8,315 nucleotides of DNA from DATJPD01 sp036394195 (GCA_036394195.1 DASWFO010000297.1:1-8315); one strand, 5' to 3'; numbered from the stretch's first letter, positions 1-6,805 are shown. Numbers and translations are program-made. Notes: a model not told the origin generated them from the sequence alone.

Positions 1-153
1 CTCGCGGTGGCCACTGGCGCCGGCGCCGAGATGCGTCAGTCGCTCGGCACGGCCGTGTTCTTCGGCATGCTCGGCGTTACCCTGTTCGGCCTGATATTCA
101 CACCGACCTTCTACACCGTGGTGCGCCGAGTTTTTGGCAAGGCATCATCATAG
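1..153 (+). CDS. RND (AcrB/HAE1-type) efflux pump inner-membrane subunit, C-terminal fragment
   Basis: The first 50 codons of the window, open from the left edge to a TAG stop at 151-153, read as the end of a resistance-nodulation-division transporter. The fragment begins with a short polar segment (GAGAEMRQSLGTAVFFGM), followed by a hydrophobic stretch ending in LIFTPTFYTVVRR. This matches the last transmembrane helix and tail of AcrB-like proteins, where a conserved F-x-P-x-F-Y motif precedes a basic cytoplasmic end. Such pumps sit in the inner membrane and use the proton gradient to export drugs or other small molecules, together with a periplasmic adaptor and an outer-membrane channel. 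The rest of the gene lies to the left of the window, so the substrate class cannot be judged. The call relies on recalled family sequence features. Confidence 0.8.
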   Translation, partial: LAVATGAGAEMRQSLGTAVFFGMLGVTLFGLIFTPTFYTVVRRVFGKASS

Positions 154-164
154 GAGGATCGATG
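152..164 (+). promoter_or_regulatory. Strong Shine-Dalgarno and ATG directly after the RND gene
   Basis: AGGAGG at 152-157 overlaps the RND stop codon and lies four bases before an ATG at 162. This is the usual arrangement for the next gene of an operon, yet the frame it opens ends after 18 codons. Confidence 0.5.
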
Positions 165-180
165 ACGGGTTCGCTCCTCC
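153..180 (+). terminator. Weak hairpin after the RND gene
   Basis: GGAGGA (153-158) can pair with TCCTCC (175-180) across a 16-nt loop. No T-tract follows (the next bases are GAAAGG), so intrinsic termination is doubtful. The same pairing would hide the Shine-Dalgarno of the short frame at 162. Confidence 0.2.
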
Positions 181-218
181 GAAAGGTGAGGTCGGAAAGT
201 GGCATCGTCTCGTTCTGA
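162..218 (+). pseudogene. Truncated start of a lost operon gene downstream of the RND pump (18 codons)
   Basis: The ATG at 162 has an excellent ribosome-binding site that overlaps the RND stop codon, but the frame (MTGSLLRKVRSESGIVSF) stops with TGA at 216-218. RND operons often carry an outer-membrane channel gene next, so this could be the surviving 5' end of such a gene whose body was deleted or replaced. The peptide is too short to show any family. It could equally be a real tiny ORF or a chance frame. I treat it as a probable remnant because the start signals are so much better than the coding sequence that follows. Confidence 0.3.
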
Positions 219-377
219 AGCGATATGGATTCCCAGCAAAGTCTGCTGCGCCTTATCTGCTGCCGCACGGCATCGGCAACGATGCGCCTGTCCCGCCAAT
301 TATTCCCGTCACGCCTAGTGCATGGCGCCGTCGTCCTTGGTAACGACGTGGGCGGGTTTAGGCACAGTCTCCGCACG

Positions 378-458
378 AGGCTGTCCCATGTCGCCTCATG
401 GCACTTCTCCGACTTGCCGTGCCGTTCGACTTAGTCCGCAAACTGCCGCAAAGCGGAA
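378..458. repeat. Probable degenerate dispersed intergenic repeat
   Basis: The 346 bases between the RND stop and the methyltransferase end contain no convincing full gene. The part from about 378 to 458 resembles, from memory, a family of non-coding repeats common between genes in Bradyrhizobium and relatives. Their spurious translations contain phrases like HGTSPTCR or SWHFSDLPCRST, as seen here. Within it, CCGCAAA is repeated directly (436-442 and 446-452), and TCCGC (435-439) can pair with GCGGA (453-457). Family membership is inferred from memory and untested. The stretch 219-377 shows nothing I can name. Confidence 0.35.
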
Positions 459-499
459 CTCGGCTAGGTTGCACTCACCAGTCGAAAAATGGGAGGCCG

Positions 500-1336
500 C
501 TAAACCGCCCGGGCGATCATCTCGGTCGGCGAGATGATCCCGCGCTCGAGGTTGTCGATCATGTTGGCGGTCTTCTGCCGCGCCGACGGACCCATCAGGA
601 TATGCAGGCCGAGCGGCGGCGGCCCGCCACTCGCCGCGGCACGGGCGCGGATCTGGCGGAAGGACTCGACCGCGAAGGAACGGCGGCTGCGCTCCTTCAA
701 GACATCGAAACCGGCGCTTTCGAGAAGCCGGCGATAGGTGGCGGCCGTCTCGACAAAACTCGTGGCGGCGCCTGAGGCCCACGGAACCGGGAAGCCGAGC
801 GCGCCATCGGCCTCGCGCATCACGTCGTAAATGCCGAAAGCCGCGCCACGTTTCAGCACACGCCGGACCTCGCCGAACGCCCGCGGCTTGTCCTCGATGT
901 TCATCCCGACATGCAGCATGTAGGCGCCATCGAACGCGCCGTCCGGGAACGGCAGCGCCGTGGCGCTTCCCTGCCGGTAGTCGACCCTGTCCGCGAGGCC
1001 GACGCGCCGCGCCAGAGACGCCGCGACGCGCACGTATTCGTCGGTGAGGTCGATGCCGCTCACCCGAGAGGCGTGCTCGTGCGCGAAATAGCGCGACGCG
1101 CCACCGAGGCCCGACCCGATATCGAGAAGGTGGGCTCCCGGCGCAAACCCCAGCTGCACCGCGAACTCGGCCGTCGCCTGCCGGCCGCCGATGTGGAACT
1201 CGTCCACCGGCGTCAGGTCCTGTGGCGTCAGGCGATCAGGGTCTTTCCTGGACTGTGTCAGCGCGTCGAGGATCGCCCGTTCGAGCGACCCGTGCGTGTA
1301 ATGCTGCGCCACGCTCTGTTCAACATCATCGGCCAT
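500..1336 (-). CDS. Class I SAM-dependent methyltransferase (UbiE / sarcosine-dimethylglycine methyltransferase-like)
   Basis: This 278-residue cytoplasmic protein has the Rossmann-fold methyltransferase core. The SAM-binding motif I is LLDIGSGLGG at residues 70-79. The acidic residue that holds the ribose hydroxyls is probably D96 in GIDLTDE. Motif II/III sequence follows at ALPFPDGAFDGAYMLHVGMN (127-146), and the VLKRGAAFGIYDV strand lies at 160-172. The helical N-terminus (HYTHGSLERAILDAL, then DLTPVDEFHIGG) resembles small-molecule methyltransferases annotated as sarcosine/dimethylglycine or UbiE-like. The acceptor substrate cannot be read from the sequence. The ATG at 1334-1336 lacks a clear Shine-Dalgarno; TATGAT lies only five bases upstream of it and could be a -10 box. 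The gene is transcribed divergently from the BKACE gene across a 148-bp gap, so the two may share control. Confidence 0.85.
   Translation of the reverse strand: MADDVEQSVAQHYTHGSLERAILDALTQSRKDPDRLTPQDLTPVDEFHIGGRQATAEFAVQLGFAPGAHLLDIGSGLGGASRYFAHEHASRVSGIDLTDEYVRVAASLARRVGLADRVDYRQGSATALPFPDGAFDGAYMLHVGMNIEDKPRAFGEVRRVLKRGAAFGIYDVMREADGALGFPVPWASGAATSFVETAATYRRLLESAGFDVLKERSRRSFAVESFRQIRARAAASGGPPPLGLHILMGPSARQKTANMIDNLERGIISPTEMIARAV
515..539. repeat. Perfect 10-bp inverted repeat in the methyltransferase 3' end
   Basis: GATCATCTCG (515-524) and CGAGATGATC (530-539) form a perfect 10-bp stem with a 5-nt loop inside the last codons of the methyltransferase gene. The palindrome CGCCCGGGCG adjoins it at 506-515, near the stop codon. 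It could stabilise the mRNA 3' end or help end transcription, but no T-tract follows on the minus strand. Confidence 0.45.
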
Positions 1337-1383
1337 GGCGGATCATAACAAGCGGGCGCATTCTTGACTTCCGGCGCCACCGC

Positions 1384-1438
1384 GTTCGAAGATGAACATG
1401 TTCGGAATAAAAAGTCCGAACCCAATCATCCGCGTTCG
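1384..1438. promoter_or_regulatory. Candidate operator array of GTTCG/CGAAC half-sites in the divergent gap
   Basis: Between the methyltransferase and BKACE starts, GTTCG occurs at 1384-1388, 1400-1404 and 1434-1438, and its complement CGAAC at 1417-1421. The centres lie 16, 17 and 17 bases apart. The two middle sites form a 7-bp inverted repeat, GTTCGGA (1400-1406) and TCCGAAC (1415-1421), around an A-rich core. The 10-bp palindrome GAACATGTTC (1394-1403) and the direct repeat CCGCGTTCGA (1380-1389, 1430-1439) overlap the array. This looks like binding sites for a dimeric repressor or activator that could govern both divergent genes. No regulator gene is visible nearby, so the protein is unknown. 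Confidence 0.45.
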
Positions 1439-1471
1439 AGAGCGGATCGCCGCAACAGGCGTCGAAACCGG

Positions 1472-1479
1472 AAGGAGGA
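1472..1479 (+). promoter_or_regulatory. Shine-Dalgarno that fixes the BKACE start
   Basis: AAGGAGGA at 1472-1479 lies at ideal spacing before the ATG at 1485 and matches the conserved BKACE N-terminus. It decides against the in-frame ATG at 1392, whose extra 31 residues are not family-like. Confidence 0.85.
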
Positions 1480-1484
1480 CTCGC

Positions 1485-2402
1485 ATGGTCGCCCCCAAGG
1501 TCATCGTCACCGTCGCCCCCACCGGCGGCATGGCGTCGAAGAAACAGAATCCCCACCTGCCCACCCAGCCGCTCGAGATCGCGGAATCCGTGTACCGCTC
1601 CTATAACGAAGGGGCGAGCGTCGTCGCCGTGCATGCACGGCGCCCCGACGACGAGGCGACGTGCAGCTCAGAGGTGTACGGCGCCATCAACAAGCTGATC
1701 CGCGAGCGCTGCGACATCGTCATCAACAACTCAACCGGCGGCGGCGTGAACGGCGACATGACGCGCGAGCTGCGCCCCGGCCTGGAAGAGATCATCTTCG
1801 AGGAGCGCCTCAAGGGTGCCGACGCGCCGCTATGCGAGATGGTGACGTTCGACTGCCACACCATCATGGCGCTGTTCAACAACCGCAAGCTCCTGATGGT
1901 CACCGAGCCCGACCGCTGCACCCAGATGGCACAGAAATTCAAAGACAAGGGTGTCAAACCGGAATGGGAGGTGTTCAGCCTCGCCCATATCCTGCAGGAC
2001 ACGACGCGGCTGATCGAGGCCGGCTTCGACAAGAAGCCCTACTACGTGAACATGGTGCTGGGGGCCATGGGCTTCCAAGGCGGCTATCCGTACACGCCGA
2101 AGATCCTGCAGCACATGGTCGACCACCTGCCCAAGGAGTCGATCTTCTGCGTCAGCGGCATCAGCACCGCCCAGTTGCCGGCGACGACCCACGCGATCCT
2201 GCTCGGCGGCCACGTCCGCGTCGGGCTCGAGGACAACAACTACTATCGCAAGGGCGAGCTGGCGACGAACGAGCAGCTGGTGGCACGAACGGTGCGCATC
2301 ATCCGCGAGCTCGGCGCCGAGCCGGCGACGCCAGCCGAGGCGCGGCAGATGCTGGGCCTGGCGCCCGTCCCCGCCAAATCGATGGCGCGCGTCGCGGAGT
2401 AG
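1485..2402 (+). CDS. BKACE family beta-keto acid cleavage enzyme (DUF849)
   Basis: This 305-residue protein is a TIM-barrel enzyme of the BKACE/DUF849 family. Characterised members join a beta-keto acid with acetyl-CoA to give acetoacetate and a new acyl-CoA, using a zinc ion. Family hallmarks are the N-terminal APTGGMASKKQNPHLP (11-26), NNSTGGG (81-87), and HVRVGLEDN (243-251). The last supplies R245, E249 and D250, equivalent by my alignment to R226, E230 and D231 of the 3-keto-5-aminohexanoate cleavage enzyme Kce. The usual metal motif H-x-H-x-R-D reads A48-V-H50-A-R-R here, so the first zinc histidine is alanine and the Asp is Arg. The CEMVTFDCH segment (117-125) also differs from what I recall of classical members. 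It may therefore belong to a divergent subgroup with altered metal use. The substrate is unknown. The neighbouring HyuA/HyuB genes suggest a carboxylated ketone or a related keto acid. Confidence 0.88.
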   Translation: MVAPKVIVTVAPTGGMASKKQNPHLPTQPLEIAESVYRSYNEGASVVAVHARRPDDEATCSSEVYGAINKLIRERCDIVINNSTGGGVNGDMTRELRPGLEEIIFEERLKGADAPLCEMVTFDCHTIMALFNNRKLLMVTEPDRCTQMAQKFKDKGVKPEWEVFSLAHILQDTTRLIEAGFDKKPYYVNMVLGAMGFQGGYPYTPKILQHMVDHLPKESIFCVSGISTAQLPATTHAILLGGHVRVGLEDNNYYRKGELATNEQLVARTVRIIRELGAEPATPAEARQMLGLAPVPAKSMARVAE

Positions 2403-2410
2403 CGTGCCCG

Positions 2411-2518
2411 GGTCACCCCCCACCCTTTCCCTCCCCCGCAAGGGGGGAGGGAAAGGTGTCGCGCCGCAAATTCCGACTCCCTCCCCCTTGAGGGGGGAGG
2501 GCTGGGGTGGGGGTGACC
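2411..2518. repeat. Paired G/C-rich palindromes forming a composite inverted repeat
   Basis: Two hairpins lie head to head in the gap between BKACE and hyuA. The first pairs CCTTTCCCTCCCCC (2424-2437) with its exact complement (2443-2456). The second pairs CCCTCCCCC (2479-2487) with GGGGGAGGG (2493-2501). Outer arms at 2411-2425 and 2504-2518 are also complementary apart from one extra C. Such CCCTCCCCC-type palindromes are familiar intergenic repeats in alphaproteobacteria; this is from memory. Transcribed, they would fold strongly and could end the BKACE message or protect its 3' end. No T-tract follows, so termination would be partial at best. The 144-bp gap holds no gene. Confidence 0.75.
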
Positions 2519-2546
2519 GGCACCGATCGGCCGCTGAGATCCGGTA

Positions 2547-4640
2547 ATGGGCTTCTTCATCGGCACCGATGTCGGCGGGACGTTCACCGATCTCTGGGTC
2601 TCGGCGAGCGACGGCCACACACGCGTGTTCAAGACGCCGACGACGCCCGACGTGCTGGGCGGCGTCCTCGACGCGATCACGCTGGCCGCCGACGCCTACG
2701 GCCTGAGCTTCGAGCGGTTCTGCGCCGAGATCGAGCGCTTCGGCCACGGCACGACCGTGGGCCTGAACGCGCTGTTGACCGGCAATGCGGCGAAGACCGC
2801 CATCCTCACCACCAAAGGCTTCGGCGACACGCTCGAGATCGGGCGTCTCCGCCGCCAGACCTCCGACCTGAACGAGGTCGAATATACGGATGCCTATTTG
2901 CGCAACCGCGTGCCGCCGCTGGTGCCGCGCGACCTCGTCGTCGAGATCGAAGAGCGCCTCGATGCCACCGGCAAGGTCGTCGTCCCGCTCAACGAGAAAC
3001 AGGCGCGCGCGGCGCTGAAGAAACTGAAACCACGCGGCATCGACGCGATCGCCGTCTGCACCTTGTGGTCGACGCAGAATCCCGTGCACGAGAAGCGCCT
3101 GCGCGCGCTGGTCAAGGCCGAGCTGCCCGACGCGTTCGTCAGCGTCTCGCACGAGATCTCGCCGGCGGTCGGCGAATACGCGCGCATGTCGACCACGGCG
3201 GCCAATGCGGCCCTTGGCCCGCTCGCCGGGCGGTACCTCTCCGCTCTCGAAACCCGGCTGCGCCAGGCGGGGATGCGCGTGCCGGTGCTGATGATGACCT
3301 GCGCCGGCGGCGTGCTGCCGACCACCGTGCTGAGCGACCGGCCGGCCTTCGCGCTGTTCTCCGGGCCCGCGGCCGGTGTCATGGGCTCGCAGGCCATCGG
3401 CGAGCAGATCGGGCTCAAGAACCTGCTGACCACCGACATCGGCGGCACCAGCTTCGACGTCGGGGTGGTCGCCGGCGGCAAGGCGATCATGCGCTCCGAG
3501 ATCTCGGTCGCCGGTGCCGACATCCGCGTGCACTCGATCGACGTCGATTCGATCGGCGCCGGCGGCGGCAGCATCGCGGCGGTGCAGTTCGGCGAACTCC
3601 GGGTCGGGCCGCAGAGCGCCGGCGCCACGCCGGGGCCGGCCTGCTACGGCCGCGGCGGGACCCTGCCGACCGCGACCGACGCCGACCTGGTGCTGGGCGT
3701 GCTCGACCCCGACAATTTCCTTGGCGGCCGCATGATGCTCGACATCGAGGCGGCGCGGCGCGCGATCCACGACCGCATCGCCAAGCCGCTCGGCCTCGGG
3801 CTCGCCGAAGCTGCCTGGGGCATCCGCGAGGTGCTCGACAACCGGATGGCCGATCTCCTGCGGCGCATGACCGTCGAGCGCGGCTACGATCCACGCGACT
3901 TCGCGCTGATCGCGAACGGCGGCGCCGGGCCGTCGCACGCCTGGGTGCTGTGCGAGGAGCTCGGGCTCGACGGCTTCATCGTGCCGGCCGCCGCCACCGC
4001 CCAGTCGGCGTTCGGCACCGGCAACTCCGATCTGGGATTCACCGCCGAGCAGGCCGCCTACGCGCGCATCCGCCCCGGCGCGGCACCGTCCGCGGCGCAT
4101 CTGGCGCGGATCAGCACGGCACTCACCGCCATCTCCGCCGAGGTGCGGCGGAACCTTGACCTGGCGCTCGCCGCCGCCCAGGGCAAGGTGCGCGTCGAGC
4201 GGCTGATCTCGATCCGCTATCGCGGCCAGACGCATCATCTCGACGTGCCGCTCGACCGCGAGGCGTTCGACCTCGACGCGTACCGCAAGGCGGTGGCGCG
4301 GTTCGAAGCGCAGTACGAAACCCTGTTCGGCCGCGGTGCTGCGTTCTCGAAGGCCGGCTATGAGCTCCTGTCGGTGCGCGCGGTCGGCGTCGGCGCGCTG
4401 CCGCCCCCGACGGCCGCCACCAAGGGCGAGGTGCTCCAATTCGTGAAGACGCGCAAGGTGATCTTCCGCGATCCCAAGGCGCCTCTCGAGACCGCGATCT
4501 ACAAGACGACCTACCCCGAGCCAGAGGCCAGCGTCGACGGCCCGGCGATCATCGAATTCCCCGGCCAAAGCGTCGTGGTGCCGCCGAAGGCCAAGGCCAC
4601 CGCCGACCGCTTCGGCAATCTGCATGTGAGACCGGCATGA
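2547..4640 (+). CDS. Hydantoinase/oxoprolinase/ketone carboxylase A subunit (HyuA/AcxB-like ATPase)
   Basis: This 697-residue protein has the full-length HyuA layout. It has an ASKHA-type ATP-binding N-terminus with the phosphate loop GTDVGGTFTDLWV (6-18), a second phosphate motif TTDIGGTSFDVGV (295-307), and the conserved GAGGGSI and GPQSAGATPGPACYGRGG segments (338-371). An adenosine-type motif, ALIANGGAGPSHA, lies at 453-465, and a C-terminal domain follows (about 500-697). The family uses ATP to activate cyclic amides (5-oxoproline, N-methylhydantoin) or, in acetone and acetophenone carboxylases, bicarbonate and the ketone. It works with a HyuB partner in the cytoplasm. The start has no good Shine-Dalgarno, but an in-frame TGA at 2514-2516 and the family N-terminus support ATG 2547. 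The stop overlaps the next gene's ATG by 4 bp (ATGA). The substrate is not readable; the HyuB extension hints at the carboxylase branch. Confidence 0.9.
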   Translation: MGFFIGTDVGGTFTDLWVSASDGHTRVFKTPTTPDVLGGVLDAITLAADAYGLSFERFCAEIERFGHGTTVGLNALLTGNAAKTAILTTKGFGDTLEIGRLRRQTSDLNEVEYTDAYLRNRVPPLVPRDLVVEIEERLDATGKVVVPLNEKQARAALKKLKPRGIDAIAVCTLWSTQNPVHEKRLRALVKAELPDAFVSVSHEISPAVGEYARMSTTAANAALGPLAGRYLSALETRLRQAGMRVPVLMMTCAGGVLPTTVLSDRPAFALFSGPAAGVMGSQAIGEQIGLKNLLTTDIGGTSFDVGVVAGGKAIMRSEISVAGADIRVHSIDVDSIGAGGGSIAAVQFGELRVGPQSAGATPGPACYGRGGTLPTATDADLVLGVLDPDNFLGGRMMLDIEAARRAIHDRIAKPLGLGLAEAAWGIREVLDNRMADLLRRMTVERGYDPRDFALIANGGAGPSHAWVLCEELGLDGFIVPAAATAQSAFGTGNSDLGFTAEQAAYARIRPGAAPSAAHLARISTALTAISAEVRRNLDLALAAAQGKVRVERLISIRYRGQTHHLDVPLDREAFDLDAYRKAVARFEAQYETLFGRGAAFSKAGYELLSVRAVGVGALPPPTAATKGEVLQFVKTRKVIFRDPKAPLETAIYKTTYPEPEASVDGPAIIEFPGQSVVVPPKAKATADRFGNLHVRPA

Positions 4641-6805
4641 CGGCGGCCCTCAACTCCGTCGCGTTCGAGGTGCTGCGCAATCGCCTGGTGGCGATCACGG
4701 AAGAAATGCGCATCGCGCTGCAAAGCGTCTCGGGCTCGCCGACGGTGACCGAAGCCTCGGATTTCTTCACCGGCCTCTATCTCCCCGATGGGTCGCCGGC
4801 GTCGATGGGCTTCCAGGTGTCGTTCCAGGCGCCGGTCTGCACGACGGTGATCAAGCACATCAGCGGCAAGCCGGAGCTCAAGGTCAGCGATGGCGACATG
4901 TTCGTCGGCAACGACCCGTTCATCGGCGCGTTGCACCAGAACGACGTGCAGATGCTGGGGCCGATCTACGCCGGCGGCCAGATCATCGCCTGGGCCGGCG
5001 TGCAGGCGCACCAGACCGACGTCGGCGGCATGGACTTCGCGAGCTGGTGCCCGAAGGCCAAGGACGTCTACCAGGAAGGCTTCCGCATCCCGTGCGTGAA
5101 GCTGGTCGACCGCGGCGAGGTGCGCGAGGACGTGCTTGAGATGATCCTCACCGCCTCCCGCCTGCCCGACCAGCTCGGGCTCGATATCCGCGCCTTCATC
5201 GCCACGATCAATGTCGCGCGCAGCCGCTTCGCGGAGATCGTCCAGCGCTACGGCGCCGACGTCGTGACCCAGGCCATGCACCGGATGATCGAATCGTCGG
5301 AAGCCAAGATGCGCGCCCGTTTGCGCGAGCTGCCGGACGGCGAGTTCCACGCCGCTGATTTCCTCGAGCACGACGGCCACACCAACGCGCTGTACAAAAT
5401 CGACGTGAAGCTCAAGAAAGAGGGCGACCGGATCACGCTGGATTTCAGCGGCTCGAGCAAGCAGGCGCCGGGCTTCGTCAACGCGACGCGCGCCGGCCTG
5501 CGCGGCGGCGTCGCCGGCGGCGTCCTGCCGATCCTCGCCTATGACATGCAGTGGAACCAGGGCGCGCTGACGCCGGTCGAGATCGTGGCGCCGGACGGGC
5601 TGATCTGCACGGCGCAGTTCCCGGCCCCCGTGGGGGCCGCGACCGTCGAAGCGATCTGGGTGGTGTGCAACGCGACGACGTTGGCGCTCAACAAGCTGCT
5701 CGCCACGTCGGCGAAGTATCGCCACCGCGCACAGGCGATCACCGACGGCTGCATGGCGACGTTCAACCTCGGCGGCGTCAACCAGTACGGCGAGCCGTTC
5801 GGGCTGCATCTGATGGACCCGATCTGCGGCGGCGGCGGCGCATTCGCGTCCAAGGACGGCGTCGACGCCGGCGGACCGATCGTCTCGCCGGTCTCCTCGG
5901 TCGCCGATGTCGAGCGCAACGAGCAGGTGTCGCCGCTCTTCTATCTCCATCGGCGGCTGGCGCGCGACACCGCCGGCGCCGGCCGGTTCCGCGGCGGCCT
6001 CAGCGGCGAAGTGGCGCTGACCCTGGGCGGCATCGAGCGCGCCTATGCGCTGATCATGACCCATGGCGCCGAAGTGCCGAACGACGCGGGCCTGGGTGGC
6101 GGCTGGCCCGGCTCGACGGTCCGCCAGTCGATGGGCCGCGGCGCCATCAAGAACGGCCGGCCGCGGAAGACGGGAACATGGGAGCATTTCGGGCCCAAGC
6201 CGGGCCTGATGCCGATGACCAACCGCGACGTCTTCGCGGTGTCATGGCAGGGCGGCGGCGGCTGGGGTGATCCGCTGGATCGCGAACCGGCGGCGGTCGC
6301 CGCTGACGAGGCGCGGGGCGCCGTCTCGCCGGAGGCCGCCCGCAAGATCTACGGGATCGTGCTCAAACGCGGCCGGCCCGACGCGAAGACGAGCGAGGGC
6401 CTGCGCCGGAAGCTCCGCCTGCAGCGCGTCGGCAAGTTCGCGAAAAATCCGGCGAAGTTCTGCGCAGCGGAGCCGTTCGCCTCGCTCGGCGAGAACCTGT
6501 TCCTCGCCCGCGACGCGCGCGGCACCCATGTGGTGAGCAAGGCCGGCTACATCCTGTCGACCAACAGCACGCGCTGGCGCCGCGGGGCGGTGGCGCGGAC
6601 GATGACCAGGCTGCCGGCGGAGCATCGGATCGCGCTGCATCGCGACCTGGCGGTGACGGCGTTCTACTGCCCGGCCAGCGGCGTGCTCCTCTCCATCGAT
6701 GTGCATGAGCGCGGCAAGAAAGTGCCCGACGACGTCGTGCTCGATCTCCCCGCGGCCGAGAAGCTGTACGGTGTCTCCCGCGTGGTTAAGGAAGCCGCAG
6801 AATGA
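4637..6805 (+). CDS. HyuB/AcxA-like subunit with a fused, degenerate AcxC-like C-terminal domain
   Basis: This protein has 722 residues, longer than the roughly 500-600 usual for HyuB. Residues 1 to about 575 are a typical HyuB core: AFEVLRNRLVAITEEM (9-24), GNDPFIGALHQNDV (91-104), AHQTDVGG (124-131), and WQGGGGWGDPLDRE (537-550). H100, D103 and H125 have the same spacing as the Mn ligands I recall for acetone carboxylase (H150, D153, H175). The extension (about 615-705) resembles the acetone carboxylase gamma subunit: LGENLFLARD, a tryptophan-containing RWRRGAVART, then FYCPASG and a LSIDV strand. The two zinc-type cysteine pairs of that family appear here as S634-K-A636-G and C678-P-A-S681-G, so only C678 survives. 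Translation is probably coupled to hyuA through the ATGA overlap. The likely role is an ATP-dependent amidohydrolase or ketone carboxylase partner of HyuA. The fusion reading is by eye and moderately certain. Confidence 0.87.
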   Translation: MTAALNSVAFEVLRNRLVAITEEMRIALQSVSGSPTVTEASDFFTGLYLPDGSPASMGFQVSFQAPVCTTVIKHISGKPELKVSDGDMFVGNDPFIGALHQNDVQMLGPIYAGGQIIAWAGVQAHQTDVGGMDFASWCPKAKDVYQEGFRIPCVKLVDRGEVREDVLEMILTASRLPDQLGLDIRAFIATINVARSRFAEIVQRYGADVVTQAMHRMIESSEAKMRARLRELPDGEFHAADFLEHDGHTNALYKIDVKLKKEGDRITLDFSGSSKQAPGFVNATRAGLRGGVAGGVLPILAYDMQWNQGALTPVEIVAPDGLICTAQFPAPVGAATVEAIWVVCNATTLALNKLLATSAKYRHRAQAITDGCMATFNLGGVNQYGEPFGLHLMDPICGGGGAFASKDGVDAGGPIVSPVSSVADVERNEQVSPLFYLHRRLARDTAGAGRFRGGLSGEVALTLGGIERAYALIMTHGAEVPNDAGLGGGWPGSTVRQSMGRGAIKNGRPRKTGTWEHFGPKPGLMPMTNRDVFAVSWQGGGGWGDPLDREPAAVAADEARGAVSPEAARKIYGIVLKRGRPDAKTSEGLRRKLRLQRVGKFAKNPAKFCAAEPFASLGENLFLARDARGTHVVSKAGYILSTNSTRWRRGAVARTMTRLPAEHRIALHRDLAVTAFYCPASGVLLSIDVHERGKKVPDDVVLDLPAAEKLYGVSRVVKEAAE

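Noticed and set aside
98..434. Several short overlapping frames on both strands between the RND end and the methyltransferase
   Set aside because: None has a ribosome-binding site or a recognisable domain, and they overlap one another; the region looks like decayed or repeat-derived sequence.
1392..1484. Upstream in-frame start that would lengthen BKACE by 31 residues
   Set aside because: The added residues are not family-like, they cover the half-site array, and the ATG at 1485 has an ideal Shine-Dalgarno and the conserved N-terminus.
2411..2518. CRISPR-like repeat array
   Set aside because: There are only two units, they are inverted and not direct repeats, and no regular spacers are present.
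2507..4159. A 550-codon plus-strand frame overlapping hyuA
   Set aside because: It is arginine-rich shadow sequence in another frame of hyuA, which carries all the family motifs.
1830..4625. A 931-codon open frame on the minus strand opposite BKACE and hyuA
   Set aside because: It lies antisense to two clearly recognisable genes, is rich in Arg, Ala, Gly and His, crosses the palindrome pair and shows no family motif. Such frames are common in very GC-rich DNA.
4511..6187. A 558-codon minus-strand frame opposite hyuB
   Set aside because: It has the same Arg/Ala/His/Asp bias as other antisense shadows and overlaps strongly supported coding sequence.
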